Shown here piece after piece: positions 19,554 through 29,320 of a DNA stretch of 64,000 bases (the first letter of the stretch is position 1; each line of letters begins with the position of its first letter). Position numbers and translations under genes: made by a program. Location of the stretch: contig NC_079137.1 of NCBI RefSeq assembly GCF_945859705.1, positions 57,320,552 through 57,384,551 on the forward strand. The letters are read 5' to 3'. The stretch comes from Episyrphus balteatus (lineage: Eukaryota > Arthropoda > Insecta > Diptera > Syrphidae). The notes below the pieces were generated by a model. That model was not told where the DNA came from, made no database searches, and saw only the letters and a list, made by a program, of their open reading frames with translations.

Positions 19554-20479
19554 AATTTTTTGGAAAAAAAATTGAATAAAGTTGGTATATGTCATTTTGT
19601 AGTAGGAAATTTATTAATGAGCACTTTAAACCAAAATTTCAATAAAACTCAAATCCCCGTTTTCAAAAATTTGTTTTTTGTTTTTTGTTTAATGCAAAAT
19701 GTTATTTTTTCAAATTATAATTTTGATTTTTATTAAATAGTTCTTTTTCATATAAAAATTTTATTAAAATTCAGTGAAATTCAGAAATAAAAAAAAACAA
19801 TTTCTCTGCGAGGAGGTGTACCATCAATAACTATTTAAAAAAAAAAAAATACAAAAGATTAACCTTGTTGAAAAACAAACCTGATTTTTTAACATTTTTT
19901 AACGTAAGAGTAATTTTTGAGAAGATAAATCTTTTCTATTTTTTTTTATATATGAATGTTTTAAAACTTCTCCACAACAAGTTTGAAAGAAATCGACTCA
20001 ATTTTTCGAACTCGAATTTCGAATGCAGGTTTGTCAAAAAATTCCTAGTTTCTTAAAACACCCTATACTATTTGAATCGTTTATTTCCAAAACATTATAA
20101 GTCCAAAAAAAGTTTCTGACAAAATATTTTTTGTATTTAACAAGTTTGATTTTTACTTTTAATGCAAATATTATTACTACACAGAGTTCATAAGAATGAA
20201 TAAAATTATTGTTTTTGTGGGTTCAACAAAAAAAAATTCAAAATGGACTAACTGCTAATAAATCAGCAACCAAACCTCCAAGAAACTTTTGGTTTTCAGT
20301 TATGAATAGAGCTCAAAGAGACCTTTCTCTTAATGTCTCACTCGAAGAATTCAGAGTAAATTTTTTTAAATCAATAATATCTGCATCCGAATTGCACTTT
20401 ATATACAAAAAATTTGGTAAATGGATAAAAAAAAACTTAAAATTCGTTCTTCAAATATAAAAAACAACTCTTTAAATAA

Positions 20480-21180
20480 AATTGAGCTCCAAAAAAAGTA
20501 TGCAGTTTCATTTCTTTTATAAAGATGCATTTTTAGAAAAAAAAAATTTAAAATCGTTGAAGCTCTTTTTTAAAAAAAGTAATTTTTTACCAATATTTTT
20601 TTGAAAAAAAAAAAAAATTTAAATAAATTTGACATATCATTTTGTAGAAACTTTTATCCAAGACGTAAAAATAAAGTTTCAAAAAAATTCAATGTCACGT
20701 TTTCGAAAATTTGATTTTTCAAAAAAAAAAAAATATCAAAACTGTTTTAAAAATCCAAAAATAATTTTTTTCAAAATTTTGTTTTTGATTTATATTTAAG
20801 CAATGTAAATTTTTTCCATAAATAATTTCCTTAAATTGGTACTAGTAATTTGGAAGATAATTTTAAATTAAAAAAAAAAACGGTTCTATTTAATATATTG
20901 TTAATAAGAATTTTGAAAAAAAACTTTTATTCATTCAAAGATAGGCTTGAAATAAAAACTTATACTTGATTTTTTTTAATAAAACTTGTAGGAGTCGTTT
21001 TTTGAGAAAATTTAATTTTTCCAAAATTGGTAGGTGTATGACAGGTACCTTTATTTTTGGTCCCCTCTTTACAGGATCAAAAAACTGCTTCATTGAAAAT
21101 TGTTATTTCACCTTTTTTTTAAGAATTCATAACTTAATTGTACTTATATCGCAAGTACCTACCTACAAAAAATTTGTATT
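20480..21180 (+). repeat. Copy of dispersed repeat family A
   Basis: It shows the GAGCTCCAAAAAAAGTATGCAGTTTCATTTC-type opening also seen at 63665 on, then AATGTCACGTTTTCGAAAATTTG. It also has the block TATGACAGGTACCTTTATTTTTGG (about 21036) and ATATCGCAAGTACC (21147 on). All recur in the same order at 51690-52545. Confidence 0.5.
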
Positions 21181-21808
21181 TTTCGACATTTTATGTATTT
21201 TTGACAAAGTCACATTTATTCGGCATCGAGAAAGGATCTCGACGAATAAAGAAAGAAGAAAAAGATTTTTTATACATATTAGTCAAATAAATTTGAAGTG
21301 ACATTTTTAAAATTTTGAAAATTCTTGGAATGCAAGACTCTAAGTATTAATCATCACTTTCATCAAAGTAACTATTAAACTAAATAGTACCTACCTATGA
21401 AATAAATTATTTAATTAATTCAAAAGCATAACAAAACACAGGTATAAAGAAACCGCAGCTCATTGAACTCTTATTTGGAGTAAAAATAAAAACTATTGAT
21501 AGCTTTTTAAACCTGTTTATTTTTTTTTTTTATGACAAAACAGTGAAATGTGTATCAACTTTGATTTAAAATTAATATATTCATCTAGTTTAACTATAAT
21601 ATCTGTCTTATCTCATGCATAAATTCCACAAAACCTTATCAATCTATATAAAAAAAAATTAAATTAAAAATCTGTGCCAATTTCTAAAAAAAAAAAACTA
21701 AAAATATATTCAGTGTGATGAACTTTTCTGAATCAATTAAAGAATGTTTAACAATTTTACAAGAAATATTCTATATTTGCATAGACTTGACTCGATTTGC
21801 TTGAATAC

Positions 21809-21818
21809 CTATAAAAGT
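21809..21818 (+). promoter_or_regulatory. TATA box of the first collagen-like gene
   Basis: CTATAAAAGT lies 50 bp before the chosen ATG at 21860 and about 30 bp before the ATG at 21839, which would therefore sit at the transcription start. A TTTGCATA motif lies about 35 bp further upstream (21776 on), as in the third collagen gene. Confidence 0.6.
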
Positions 21819-21859
21819 GCTAGTCGCATCTCTTCGATATGTCAATCAGAATAGCAATG

Positions 21860-22598
21860 ATGAAGATAGCAGCCGCATTATTGATACTTGGTAAGATTCG
21901 ATATAGTTTTTACAATACTTAGAATTTTTATAAATTATTTTATTATTTATTTTTTATAAACAGGTAGCATTGCTTGCGCAAGTGCCGCAACCGAAGATCT
22001 CGGCAAAACAATAAGCATTAACATTGACAAAAATCAAAATCAAGATGCTACACCTGTTATCATCGAGGAAATGGAGGAACCACAAATGATTTATCAACCA
22101 AAACCACAATATTATCCACAACCCCAATATCCACCACCTCAACCACAACCACAATATCCACCACCTCAACCACAACCACAATATCCTGCACCACCACCAC
22201 CAGTCTATTATCCTCCAGCACCAATGCCAGCACCTGCACCATATCCCGGGCGCAACGACTACTGTGTAATTCAATGTCCACCCGGACCACCTGGACCTGT
22301 TGGTGCACCTGGTGCAATGGGCCCTGATGGAACACCTGGATCTAAGGGAGATATGGGTGATATGGGCTATGAGGGTACTAAAGGTGCAATGGGTCTACCT
22401 GGAGATACTGGTGTAATTGGTGAGAAGGGTCAAAGAGGTCAAAAGGGTGAAATGGGCTACCCAGGTCAGAAGGGAGATAAGGGAACTATCGGACCAGATG
22501 GAGCTGCCGGTGCAAGTGGTGACAAGGGAGATATGGGAGCTATGGGTGCAATGGGTCCACCCGGACCACCTGGTCCAACTGGACCAGCCGGATCATAG
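21860..22598 (+). CDS. Short secreted collagen-like protein 1, 221 aa
   Basis: Exons 21860-21890 and 21964-22598; the intron starts GTAAGA and ends ACAG. The start MKIAAALLILG is chosen by analogy with the two paralogs; Met codons at 21839 and 21857 precede it in frame. The signal peptide (1-18) is split by the intron after the first base of Gly11. The mature N-terminus has EDLGKTIS, shared in part by all three genes. About 50-110 is Pro/Gln/Tyr-rich (QYPPPQPQPQ repeats). Then the Cys pair CVIQC leads into about 34 uninterrupted Gly-X-Y triplets running to the last residues. Both triplet ends are capped by GPPGPP-type sequence. This predicts a short, secreted, disulfide-linked collagen trimer. 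It is too short for a fibrillar or basement-membrane collagen and has no NC1 or C1q domain. A material role (silk, glue or matrix) is inferred. Confidence 0.9.
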
Positions 22599-24430
22599 GT
22601 TTAGTCTGCTTTTATATTTTTTTTATTGTGCTGACTAAATGTTTGATGAATGATATTAAAAAATGATTTGAAATTAAAAAAAAAAAAATTGAGCAAAAAA
22701 ATACAAAAAAAGAAATTTTTTTTTCTTGGTTTTACAAAAATATTGAGTTTTCAGGATTCTCTTATCCTGTTTTCAGAGAACAACATAAAAATCTCCATAA
22801 TGTGGAGCCTTATGTGATGAAGTACAGTGGTCCCACTTTAAAAAATGACAACTATTGAAATAAAAATTGTTTCTAAACACTAAATCATCAAAAACTATAA
22901 AAAAAATTGACATTTTTGTGTTCATCTATTCCTTCATAACATCTAAGTTACTTATTGTAATTGAAAAAATGAGGTATCGTTAAAAGCGCCTTATTTGTTA
23001 TCGGGTTATAGATTGTATGACTATATATTTAATTGAATATAGAGGTTTCTAAGGAGAAAATTCATTTTTGATACATATTACCTATTTTTCAACGGTTTTT
23101 CTCGTAAGCTGTAAGTATCACGGGTTGTAAGTAGCATGCATGAGTTTTCCTAGTGAGTATCACAAGTTTTCCAGGTAATTTTCATAGCTTGTCATGGTCG
23201 GTTACGGCTTTTTCGGGTAGATATCACGAGTTTACTCAGCGAGCATCACAGGCCACTTCTGGAAAGGAGATGCCTTTAAGGTATCATTGTTTTTCTTGGT
23301 CAGTATTACACGTTTCTCATATAAGTATCACAGGTTATGCTGGGAAGCCACGCATTGGACCAGTAGGTATCACGAGTTACCCGGGTGAGTATCATGAGTT
23401 GCCTGCGCATGTACCACTGTTTAACCTTGTAAGTATCATGAGTTGTCCCGTTAGTATCACGGGATACTTTTAAAGTGTCATAGGTTCCCCAGTAAGTATC
23501 ACATGTTGCCCAGGTAGATATCACAGATTACATTTGTAAGTCACGGATTGGACGGGTAGGTATCACAAGTTACCCGGTCGGGTATCATGATTTGATTCGG
23601 TATATATATCACTGTTTATCCTTGTAAGTATCATGTATTATTCCGGTAAGTATCAGAGTATGCATCAAAAGTGTCATGGGCTGCACCGAAAAGTATCACA
23701 CGTTACGCAGTTATTAATTAAGTATCACAGGTTGTCCTGGTTAGTCAAGGATTGTTTGGGCAAGTATCCTAAGTAACCCTGATACGTACTACAGCATTCC
23801 CTCGTTAACGGTTTGTAAGTATACATAGGTATAAATTAAGTTTGATAGGTTTTTCTTGTAAATCACGGATTGGACCAGTAGGTATTACAATCTACCCTGG
23901 AGAGTATCACGAGCTGCTCCATCAAGTATCACAGGTTATCCTTGTTAGTATCACGGAATGCCCTGGCAAGTATCATAGGATGCTTTAAAATAGTTATAAG
24001 TTTCCTTAGTAAATAAGTATCACAGGTTACCTAAGTATCACGGTTTTGACGAGGTAAATATCACAAAAAACTTTGTGCAACGCTATTAACTGGATGAAAA
24101 AAATAATTTCTCTTCCTCTTCTTTATCTGGTACAATTCTACGTAGATGTTTTTGTTATTTGAAAAGATATTTAACTCTGAATTCAAAGTTTTATAGTTAA
24201 ATTCTTTTTATTTTGCAATTAAATTGCTCATGACAGAATTTGCAAATTTATTTAAAAGTGATTTCAATCTTTTACTTTTTTAACAACTTAAACTGACAAA
24301 TTAATTTGCGGTCAACGAATAAATTTAATCTTGAAAACAATCTTATTAGAATATAAAAATGCCTTAAAAAGATATTCAAAGGTATGCTATATTTAGTTTA
24401 GTAAGAGAAATGCGCTGATCTATATAATTT
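22599..24430. other. Intergenic between collagen genes 1 and 2
   Basis: 3' UTR of gene 1, AT-rich spacer, then the GTATCAC-type minisatellite (about 23110-24066), then about 360 bp of spacer and promoter. No exon is supported; ORFs in the minisatellite are by-products. Confidence 0.55.
23110..24066. repeat. Degenerate GTAAGTATCAC minisatellite
   Basis: About 30 imperfect copies of a unit of roughly 25-35 bp centred on AGTATCACAGGTT, often followed by a short CC/GG-rich stretch and GGTAAGTATC. It is less AT-rich than its surroundings. Every unit contains a match or near match to the splice-donor consensus GTAAGT. It lies wholly between collagen genes 1 and 2. Confidence 0.85.
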
Positions 24431-24432
24431 AA

Positions 24433-24440
24433 TATAAAAG
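24433..24440 (+). promoter_or_regulatory. TATA box of the second collagen-like gene
   Basis: TATAAAAG 46 bp upstream of the ATG at 24479, the same box and nearly the same distance as in the third gene. A CTATATTTAGTTTAG stretch about 45 bp upstream resembles the CTATTTGCATAATTTAG stretch of gene 3. Confidence 0.65.
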
Positions 24441-24478
24441 AAAGTATCTTTGAGTAAAAAACTCTCAGAAGATACAAA

Positions 24479-25227
24479 ATGAAGCTGGCATTTGTTGTGC
24501 TGTCTTTGGGTAAGAAATATTTTATTTAAGTATGTATTACCTACATTTGATAGAATATAACCTATTTTTTTTTTTTTTTTTTTTTTACTTAGGAACTTTT
24601 GTCCTTACGGCATCTGAAGATGTTGGAAAAACAATAAGCGTCTTTGGTAATGTTGATGATTTTGGTGGTATTGGTAGTATTGGTGGTTTTAGTGGTTCTG
24701 ATAGTTTTGATGTTTTTGGTCACACCGAAAACAAAGAAAAAAATATTGCTTATATTGTACCAATTCCCGGTAAACCTCAATATGAAGAATATCGTCCACC
24801 AGTACAATATCCTGCACCAGCACCATATCCTTCACCCACATACCCTCAACCAGCACCATATCCACCACCACCAGGAAGACCTTGTGTTGTACAATGTCCA
24901 CCTGGTCCACCTGGACCTCCAGGTGTACCTGGAGCATATGGACCTGATGGACCACCAGGTCAAAAAGGAGATATGGGAGACATGGGAATTGAAGGGCAAA
25001 AAGGAGCAAATGGAGAAATTGGTGATAGGGGTCCTTTGGGAAATAAAGGACGCAAAGGCTCTGTAGGAAATATAGGTTTGGAGGGCCAAATGGGTGATAA
25101 AGGTGTTCAAGGTCCAGAAGGACCCAAAGGCTCTAAAGGTGATAAGGGTGATATGGGTCTAAAAGGCCAACCTGGACCACCAGGTCCCCCAGGACCTATC
25201 GGACCACTAGGAGTCAGCAATAATTAA
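24479..25227 (+). CDS. Short secreted collagen-like protein 2, 221 aa
   Basis: Exons 24479-24509 and 24593-25227; the donor is GTAAGA and the acceptor follows a long T tract. The exon lengths (31 and 635) equal those of gene 1 exactly. Signal peptide MKLAFVVLSLG/TFVLTA is split at the same codon. The mature start is SEDVGKTIS. It is followed by a Gly/Asp/Phe stretch (GGIGSIGGFSG), then Tyr/Pro-rich PAPYPSPTYPQPAPYPPP. The Cys pair CVVQC precedes about 35 Gly-X-Y triplets, rich in Lys/Asp/Met and ending GPPGPPGPIGPLG, then VSNN. X and Y positions are often charged (GDK, GDM), as in invertebrate non-fibrillar collagens. AATAAA signals lie at about 25271-25290. The neighbours and sequence make it a tandem duplicate of gene 1; function is inferred only. 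Confidence 0.9.
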
Positions 25228-25446
25228 TGAAAAGATACAAAATTAAAAACAATTAAGCACCAAAAATGATATAAATAAAATAAAAATAAAGAACAAACAA
25301 AAATGTTACACATATTTTATTTTCATTTTTTTTTTTTTTTCAAATCAGCATTGTAGGTAGTAGGTACATGGTACAGTCTGAAAACAATCGAAAGAAAAAT
25401 ATAACTAAATCTGATGTTGATATAATATCCTTGTTCCATCTGGAAG

Positions 25447-25638
25447 TTAATGGAGAAGATGCTTTGTTTTAGTAAATTCTCTTCTTCTGCACCAGAAAAT
25501 TCCTACTAGATCACTTTCTACCACACTAAATTCCCTTTCATCAATTCTTTCACATAAAACAAGTGAATAATATTGTCCACTACCAACATTACTACGAATA
25601 AAAGCACCAAAAACACCGTAGTTACAATGGTGTTTTCT
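25447..25638 (-). other. Unrecognised coding-like open frame
   Basis: A minus-strand frame of about 63 codons up to the hAT insertion, containing NYGVFGAFIRSNVGSGQYY and ending in TKTKHLLH at a TAA. It has balanced composition unlike chance frames nearby. It abuts the element's target duplication and runs toward the 3' side of the collagen-2 gene. It may be the end of a LINE open frame or a host exon; I do not recognise it. Confidence 0.3.
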
Positions 25639-25646
25639 GTTCGAGG

Positions 25647-26144
25647 CAGGGGCGTACACACCATTGGGGCAAGCGGGGCGATGCCCCGGGGCCCCCGACA
25701 CGCCAGGGCCCCGTCTAGAGACAATGCAGAGAAGGCAACTTTTTATAAAAATAAAAAATCAAAAAGATAAGATATTTGACATGAATCACTTCGGACACAC
25801 GAGAGACAAATTATACTCTTCATTGTAACGCATAATGAATTAGTATTTGGTAGCCAGCCACATACTATTTCATCTTAAAAAAAAAAATAGTACCTACCTC
25901 AGGAGCCCCAAAAAAATAAATCAATTTTTTGAAAAAAAATATATATTATTTTAGGGCCCAAAATGTTACTTGAAAAATCTTAGCGACCAATAAATGGTAC
26001 ATCAGGGGCCCCAAAAACGAAGTAGGGCGTGTTCTTTCTTTTTTATTTGTTCTTATTTTCTATATGAAAAGGGCCCCAAGTATCAAAGAATCCCCAAACA
26101 TTTAGACTTGCCCCGGGGCCCCGGCAACTCAACGTACGCCTCTG
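25647..26144. mobile_element. Non-autonomous hAT-type element with 8-bp TSD, 498 bp
   Basis: The ends CAGGGGCGTAC and CGTACGCCTCTG are inverted copies. The element is flanked by perfect 8-bp direct repeats GTTCGAGG at 25639-25646 and 26145-26152. An 8-bp duplication and CAGGGGCG-type termini fit the hAT superfamily. The interior has GGGGCCCC-rich arms near both ends (25683-25695; 26110-26122) and no transposase frame. Confidence 0.85.
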
Positions 26145-26151
26145 GTTCGAG

Positions 26152-26290
26152 GTGTATCAAAATGTACAAAATTGGACCTAGAACACTACCCTCTGGTACC
26201 CCAGCCACTATTTCTCTAAATTCTAAATAATGATTATTTTCGTGTAACTCAAACAATTTTGTTTTTACAAGATTATCTATGAATGTTATA
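26152..26290 (-). pseudogene. Jockey-like LINE reverse transcriptase fragment (minus)
   Basis: The minus-strand frame reads ...FIDNLVKTKLFELHENNHY... then EIVAGVPEGSVLGPILYIL. This matches the reverse transcriptase block GVPQGSVLGP-LLY typical of Jockey/CR1-clade LINEs, with Glu where Gln is usual. It is cut on the low-coordinate side by the hAT element and is a short relic without the catalytic YADD block. Confidence 0.75.
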
Positions 26291-26375
26291 ATAGAGTCCT
26301 TCAGACAGGACTCTATTTAATTTGAATTTGAGGCTTTACTGCCATATCCATAATTTGTCAAAAATATGGGACAGA

Positions 26376-26519
26376 TTTGAAAAGAACGCTGAACAAATTT
26401 TCATTTCTTCAAGATCTTTCTAAATGACGTCAGTCATTATCCATCCATTATAAAACGATCTCAAACCTGAACACCAGTTCGGTTTTAGAAGCAAAAACTC
26501 AATGATTGATCAAATTCCC
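26376..26519 (+). pseudogene. LINE reverse transcriptase N-terminal fragment (plus)
   Basis: The frame begins FEK and ends EHQFGFRSKNSMIDQI over 48 codons, with two internal stops. FEK and HQFGFR are hallmark spaced motifs of the first reverse transcriptase blocks in Jockey-type LINEs. It lies on the opposite strand to the neighbouring block at 26152-26290. Confidence 0.7.
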
Positions 26520-26689
26520 TAAAGACGCTGAAGAAATGTTGGGAAATTTAAGTTCATTTGAAAGTGAAGTTACAGTTAAAGGGCCTGTTTATTACTCCTT
26601 CAATTATTTCAATCCCTTATAATCAATCTTTTTTTTAGTAACACTGGTCATTGATACGTTACTTTTTTACTTGTGATATAGGTACTATA

Positions 26690-26860
26690 ATAAGACAAGT
26701 TAAGAATACGTAAGAAAAATCGAACTTGAGATAACAATTAGACATGACATTACGATTATAGAAAATGTAAAAAAAGTGGGATTTCTGACTTTCTCGTAAA
26801 CCGTTGAACCGGTTTCAATGTAAATTTTTGTGCTAAGACGTTTTACTAGTTTTAGATTAA
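26690..26860 (-). repeat. Fragment of dispersed repeat family A (tail region)
   Basis: On the minus strand it matches the segment downstream of the CAGA microsatellite at 52430-52520 (CCCACTTTTTT, ATCGTAATGTCATG, GTTATCTCAA). On the plus strand CTGACTTTCTCGTAAACCG also matches 43451 on. Confidence 0.45.
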
Positions 26861-27658
26861 AAATTAGAAACAAATAAATTTCAAAAAAAGTCAATTTTGG
26901 ATTTTTTAAGAAATTATTCAAAATTTCTTTCTAAAAAATCAGTTTTTTCAAAAGCGATCAATAAATTTATTTGAAATTTTGTTTGAATATTTGGAAAAAT
27001 AATTTCTTTAAAATGCAAACTAACTTTTTTTTGAAAAATTTTCGAAAATTTTATACCTATACAAAAATATTTTTTTTTTTTAAACAATTTACAAAAAAAA
27101 AAATTCCATTTTTTTTGTTTTGTAAGAAAACAAATGGCGTACCTCATTGATATGCATTTCTCATAAAATTAATGATAAAAATTAAGTAAAATTATTCTTT
27201 TACAGAGTTTATAAAAAGGTTCAACATTCTAAGCAACTTTAACCATAAAGCAAGAACGTGAGACCCAGTCGTCCATTTTATCGAATATTAAAAGGTCAAA
27301 AAGGCCGTTTTTGGGTAAATTCGACGTCGAATTACATACATTACACCGTTAATTTGTTTTCTTGCAAAACTATTTATGCAATCTCAAAAAATAAAAATTT
27401 TTACATCTTTGTTATTTTTTTTTTCTCAAAAAACGTTGGAACGAGAAATTTATGATATTTATTTCAAAATTTAAGTGGTTCACATAGCTAATGACTTTTT
27501 GAAACAAATTTGTGACTTCTGATTTGGATCTATAAATAAGGAATTTATCAGTTAAAATTTTACATATATTTTGGCCTAAACATGTAAAACAATTTCACTG
27601 CGCAAAAATATACATATATTGCAAATAAAAAAAATCCATTGAAACAACATTTTGATTT

Positions 27659-28264
27659 TTTTTGTTGCCGAAACAAAAATATACTTTTCTGAAGGTTTTC
27701 GGTGTGCTGAACTCGAATTTGAAGCCAAAAAAAAATTAATCAGCTCCCGTTTTTGAAATATTACCGTTAGAAAATGCAGTACTTCGGACCTTATTCTTTT
27801 ATATAAGGAACATTTTTTGAGCATATTTAGTAACGGTTTTCATAAGTACTATTTACCACCTTTTTAAATCTGTTTAAATCTTTCCGATATCTTTTTTACT
27901 GCCCGAGATATCCTTAGTTGTTTGGTATTTTTATAAATTTTATAACGTCATTATCTTCTTTTTGATATATGAAGCCAAACCCACTTACTTCAGTTTGAGA
28001 TATCTCGGGCAATATAAAAGATATTGAAAAGATTTAAACAGGTGTCGAAAGATGGCAAACAGTTCTTATAGAAACCGTTACTAAATATGCTCAAACAATT
28101 TTCTTTATACAAACGAATAAGGTCCGAAGAATTCAAAAAAACGTATTTTTGCATTTTCTAACGGTAATATATAACGGGAGCTGATTAGCTGTTTCTGACT
28201 TCGGATTCGAGTTCAGCACACCAAAAACCTTCAGAAAAGTATACTTTTGTTTCGACAACAAAAC
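27659..28264. mobile_element. Long imperfect hairpin, about 600 bp
   Basis: 27659-27940 and 27985-28264 are inverted copies with scattered differences. Shared blocks in opposite orientation include CTTTTCTGAAGG, GGTGTGCTGAAC, TCAGCTCCCG, AAGGTCCGAAG-type and GAGATATC. No coding capacity; a large foldback or MITE-like element. Confidence 0.65.
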
Positions 28265-29272
28265 TCTTGTAAACCAGTGTTATCAATGCAATAATAGCTA
28301 TTAATTATCAAAAAAATTTTAAAAACAAAACAGTCGCAGTTGATTTTTTTTTATAGAAATTAAATAGGAAAGTTGTCAAATTAAGTTGTTAAAAATCAAT
28401 CCAAGAAAAGTCTAAAAGTACATTTTCCTAACATCCTACTTATTGAACTTTTGATTTTTAACATTTTTTCATTCAATATGAAAAGTTTTGAAAAAGAAAA
28501 TTCTATTTAAAACACTTATGCTTCCCACCGTTATTGAGTCACCATTTTGAATAATAAAAGTTGGCAGCTTTTTCGTATTTTTTCTATACTAGTATTCTCC
28601 AGTGTGCCAAATTTCATTTCTGTCAAGAAATGGCCACCCAAGTGATTTTTGACACGATTTTGACATGATTTTATCAAATTACAAAAAGTTTATCTGTTAA
28701 GTTAATATAAATCAATCATTTTCATATCATAGCTTTTTTGTATATCCAAACCCAGTTCCTTGAACCGATTTACTTACGAATTACCAAATTAACATTTCAG
28801 CACGTGTAAAAAGTATCCCAACCAATTTTTAAATTCTTAAACCAAAATAGTAAACCCAAAGTTTAGCCATTAACAAAATCCTAAAAATCGCTATCACAAA
28901 CATGTGTCACTCACCGATCACAAATCGCGATCAAATTAAATTCTTTTCATGCAAAACTTACAAAATATTTACATAGAAAGATAACAAAAAGTTTCTGAAG
29001 CAACAAAAAAAAAAAAAAAATCAAAAAACATAAAAATTATATTGCATACATATTTTAAGTTGATCTAGGTCAATTATTCTTGAATACACCAATAATAAAT
29101 TATAAATTCAATCTCAAAGAATCTATACAAAAAAAAAAAAAATTAATTTACAGTTATCAAATGCGGTCCAGTTTTCGATGAGTGTAAAGTGAAAACTAGT
29201 CGCCAAGCTGAAAAAAGAATGATTCTATTTGCATAATTTAGTAGAAAAAACCTTTTCTGTTCGAGCTGATAA

Positions 29273-29280
29273 TATAAAAG
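29273..29280 (+). promoter_or_regulatory. TATA box of the third collagen-like gene
   Basis: TATAAAAG 48 bp before the ATG at 29321. TTTGCATAATTTAG lies about 45 bp further upstream (29228 on). Confidence 0.65.
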
Positions 29281-29320
29281 ACGATTCAATTCTGTCAATT
29301 TCATCAGATCATCAACCACA

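Larger units (their letters stand above)
18345..21838. other. Intergenic between mucin and collagen clusters
   Basis: Repeat-rich: part of a dispersed repeat (about 18830-19112), a large hairpin (19244-19553), a further family A copy (about 20480-21180) and runs of A/T. I see no convincing exon. The 83-codon ORF at 20209-20460 has mixed composition but no recognisable domain. Confidence 0.5.
25228..29272. other. Intergenic between collagen genes 2 and 3, transposon-rich
   Basis: Includes a hAT-type element (25647-26144), LINE reverse transcriptase fragments (26152-26290 minus, 26376-26519 plus), a family A fragment (26690-26860) and a 600-bp hairpin (27659-28264). 28265-29270 is unfeatured AT-rich spacer. 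Confidence 0.55.

Noticed and set aside
20209..20460. 83-codon ORF with mixed composition
   Set aside because: No domain, signal peptide, splice context or family resemblance; it lies in repeat-rich DNA.
21839..21859. Earlier in-frame ATGs of collagen gene 1
   Set aside because: The first coincides with the expected transcription start. The paralogs begin at the position equivalent to 21860. A start at 21857 cannot be excluded and would add one Met.
22060..22335. Minus-strand ORFs over the collagen genes (also 29479-29727 and 24689-25009)
   Set aside because: Antisense shadows of Gly-X-Y and Pro-rich coding sequence.
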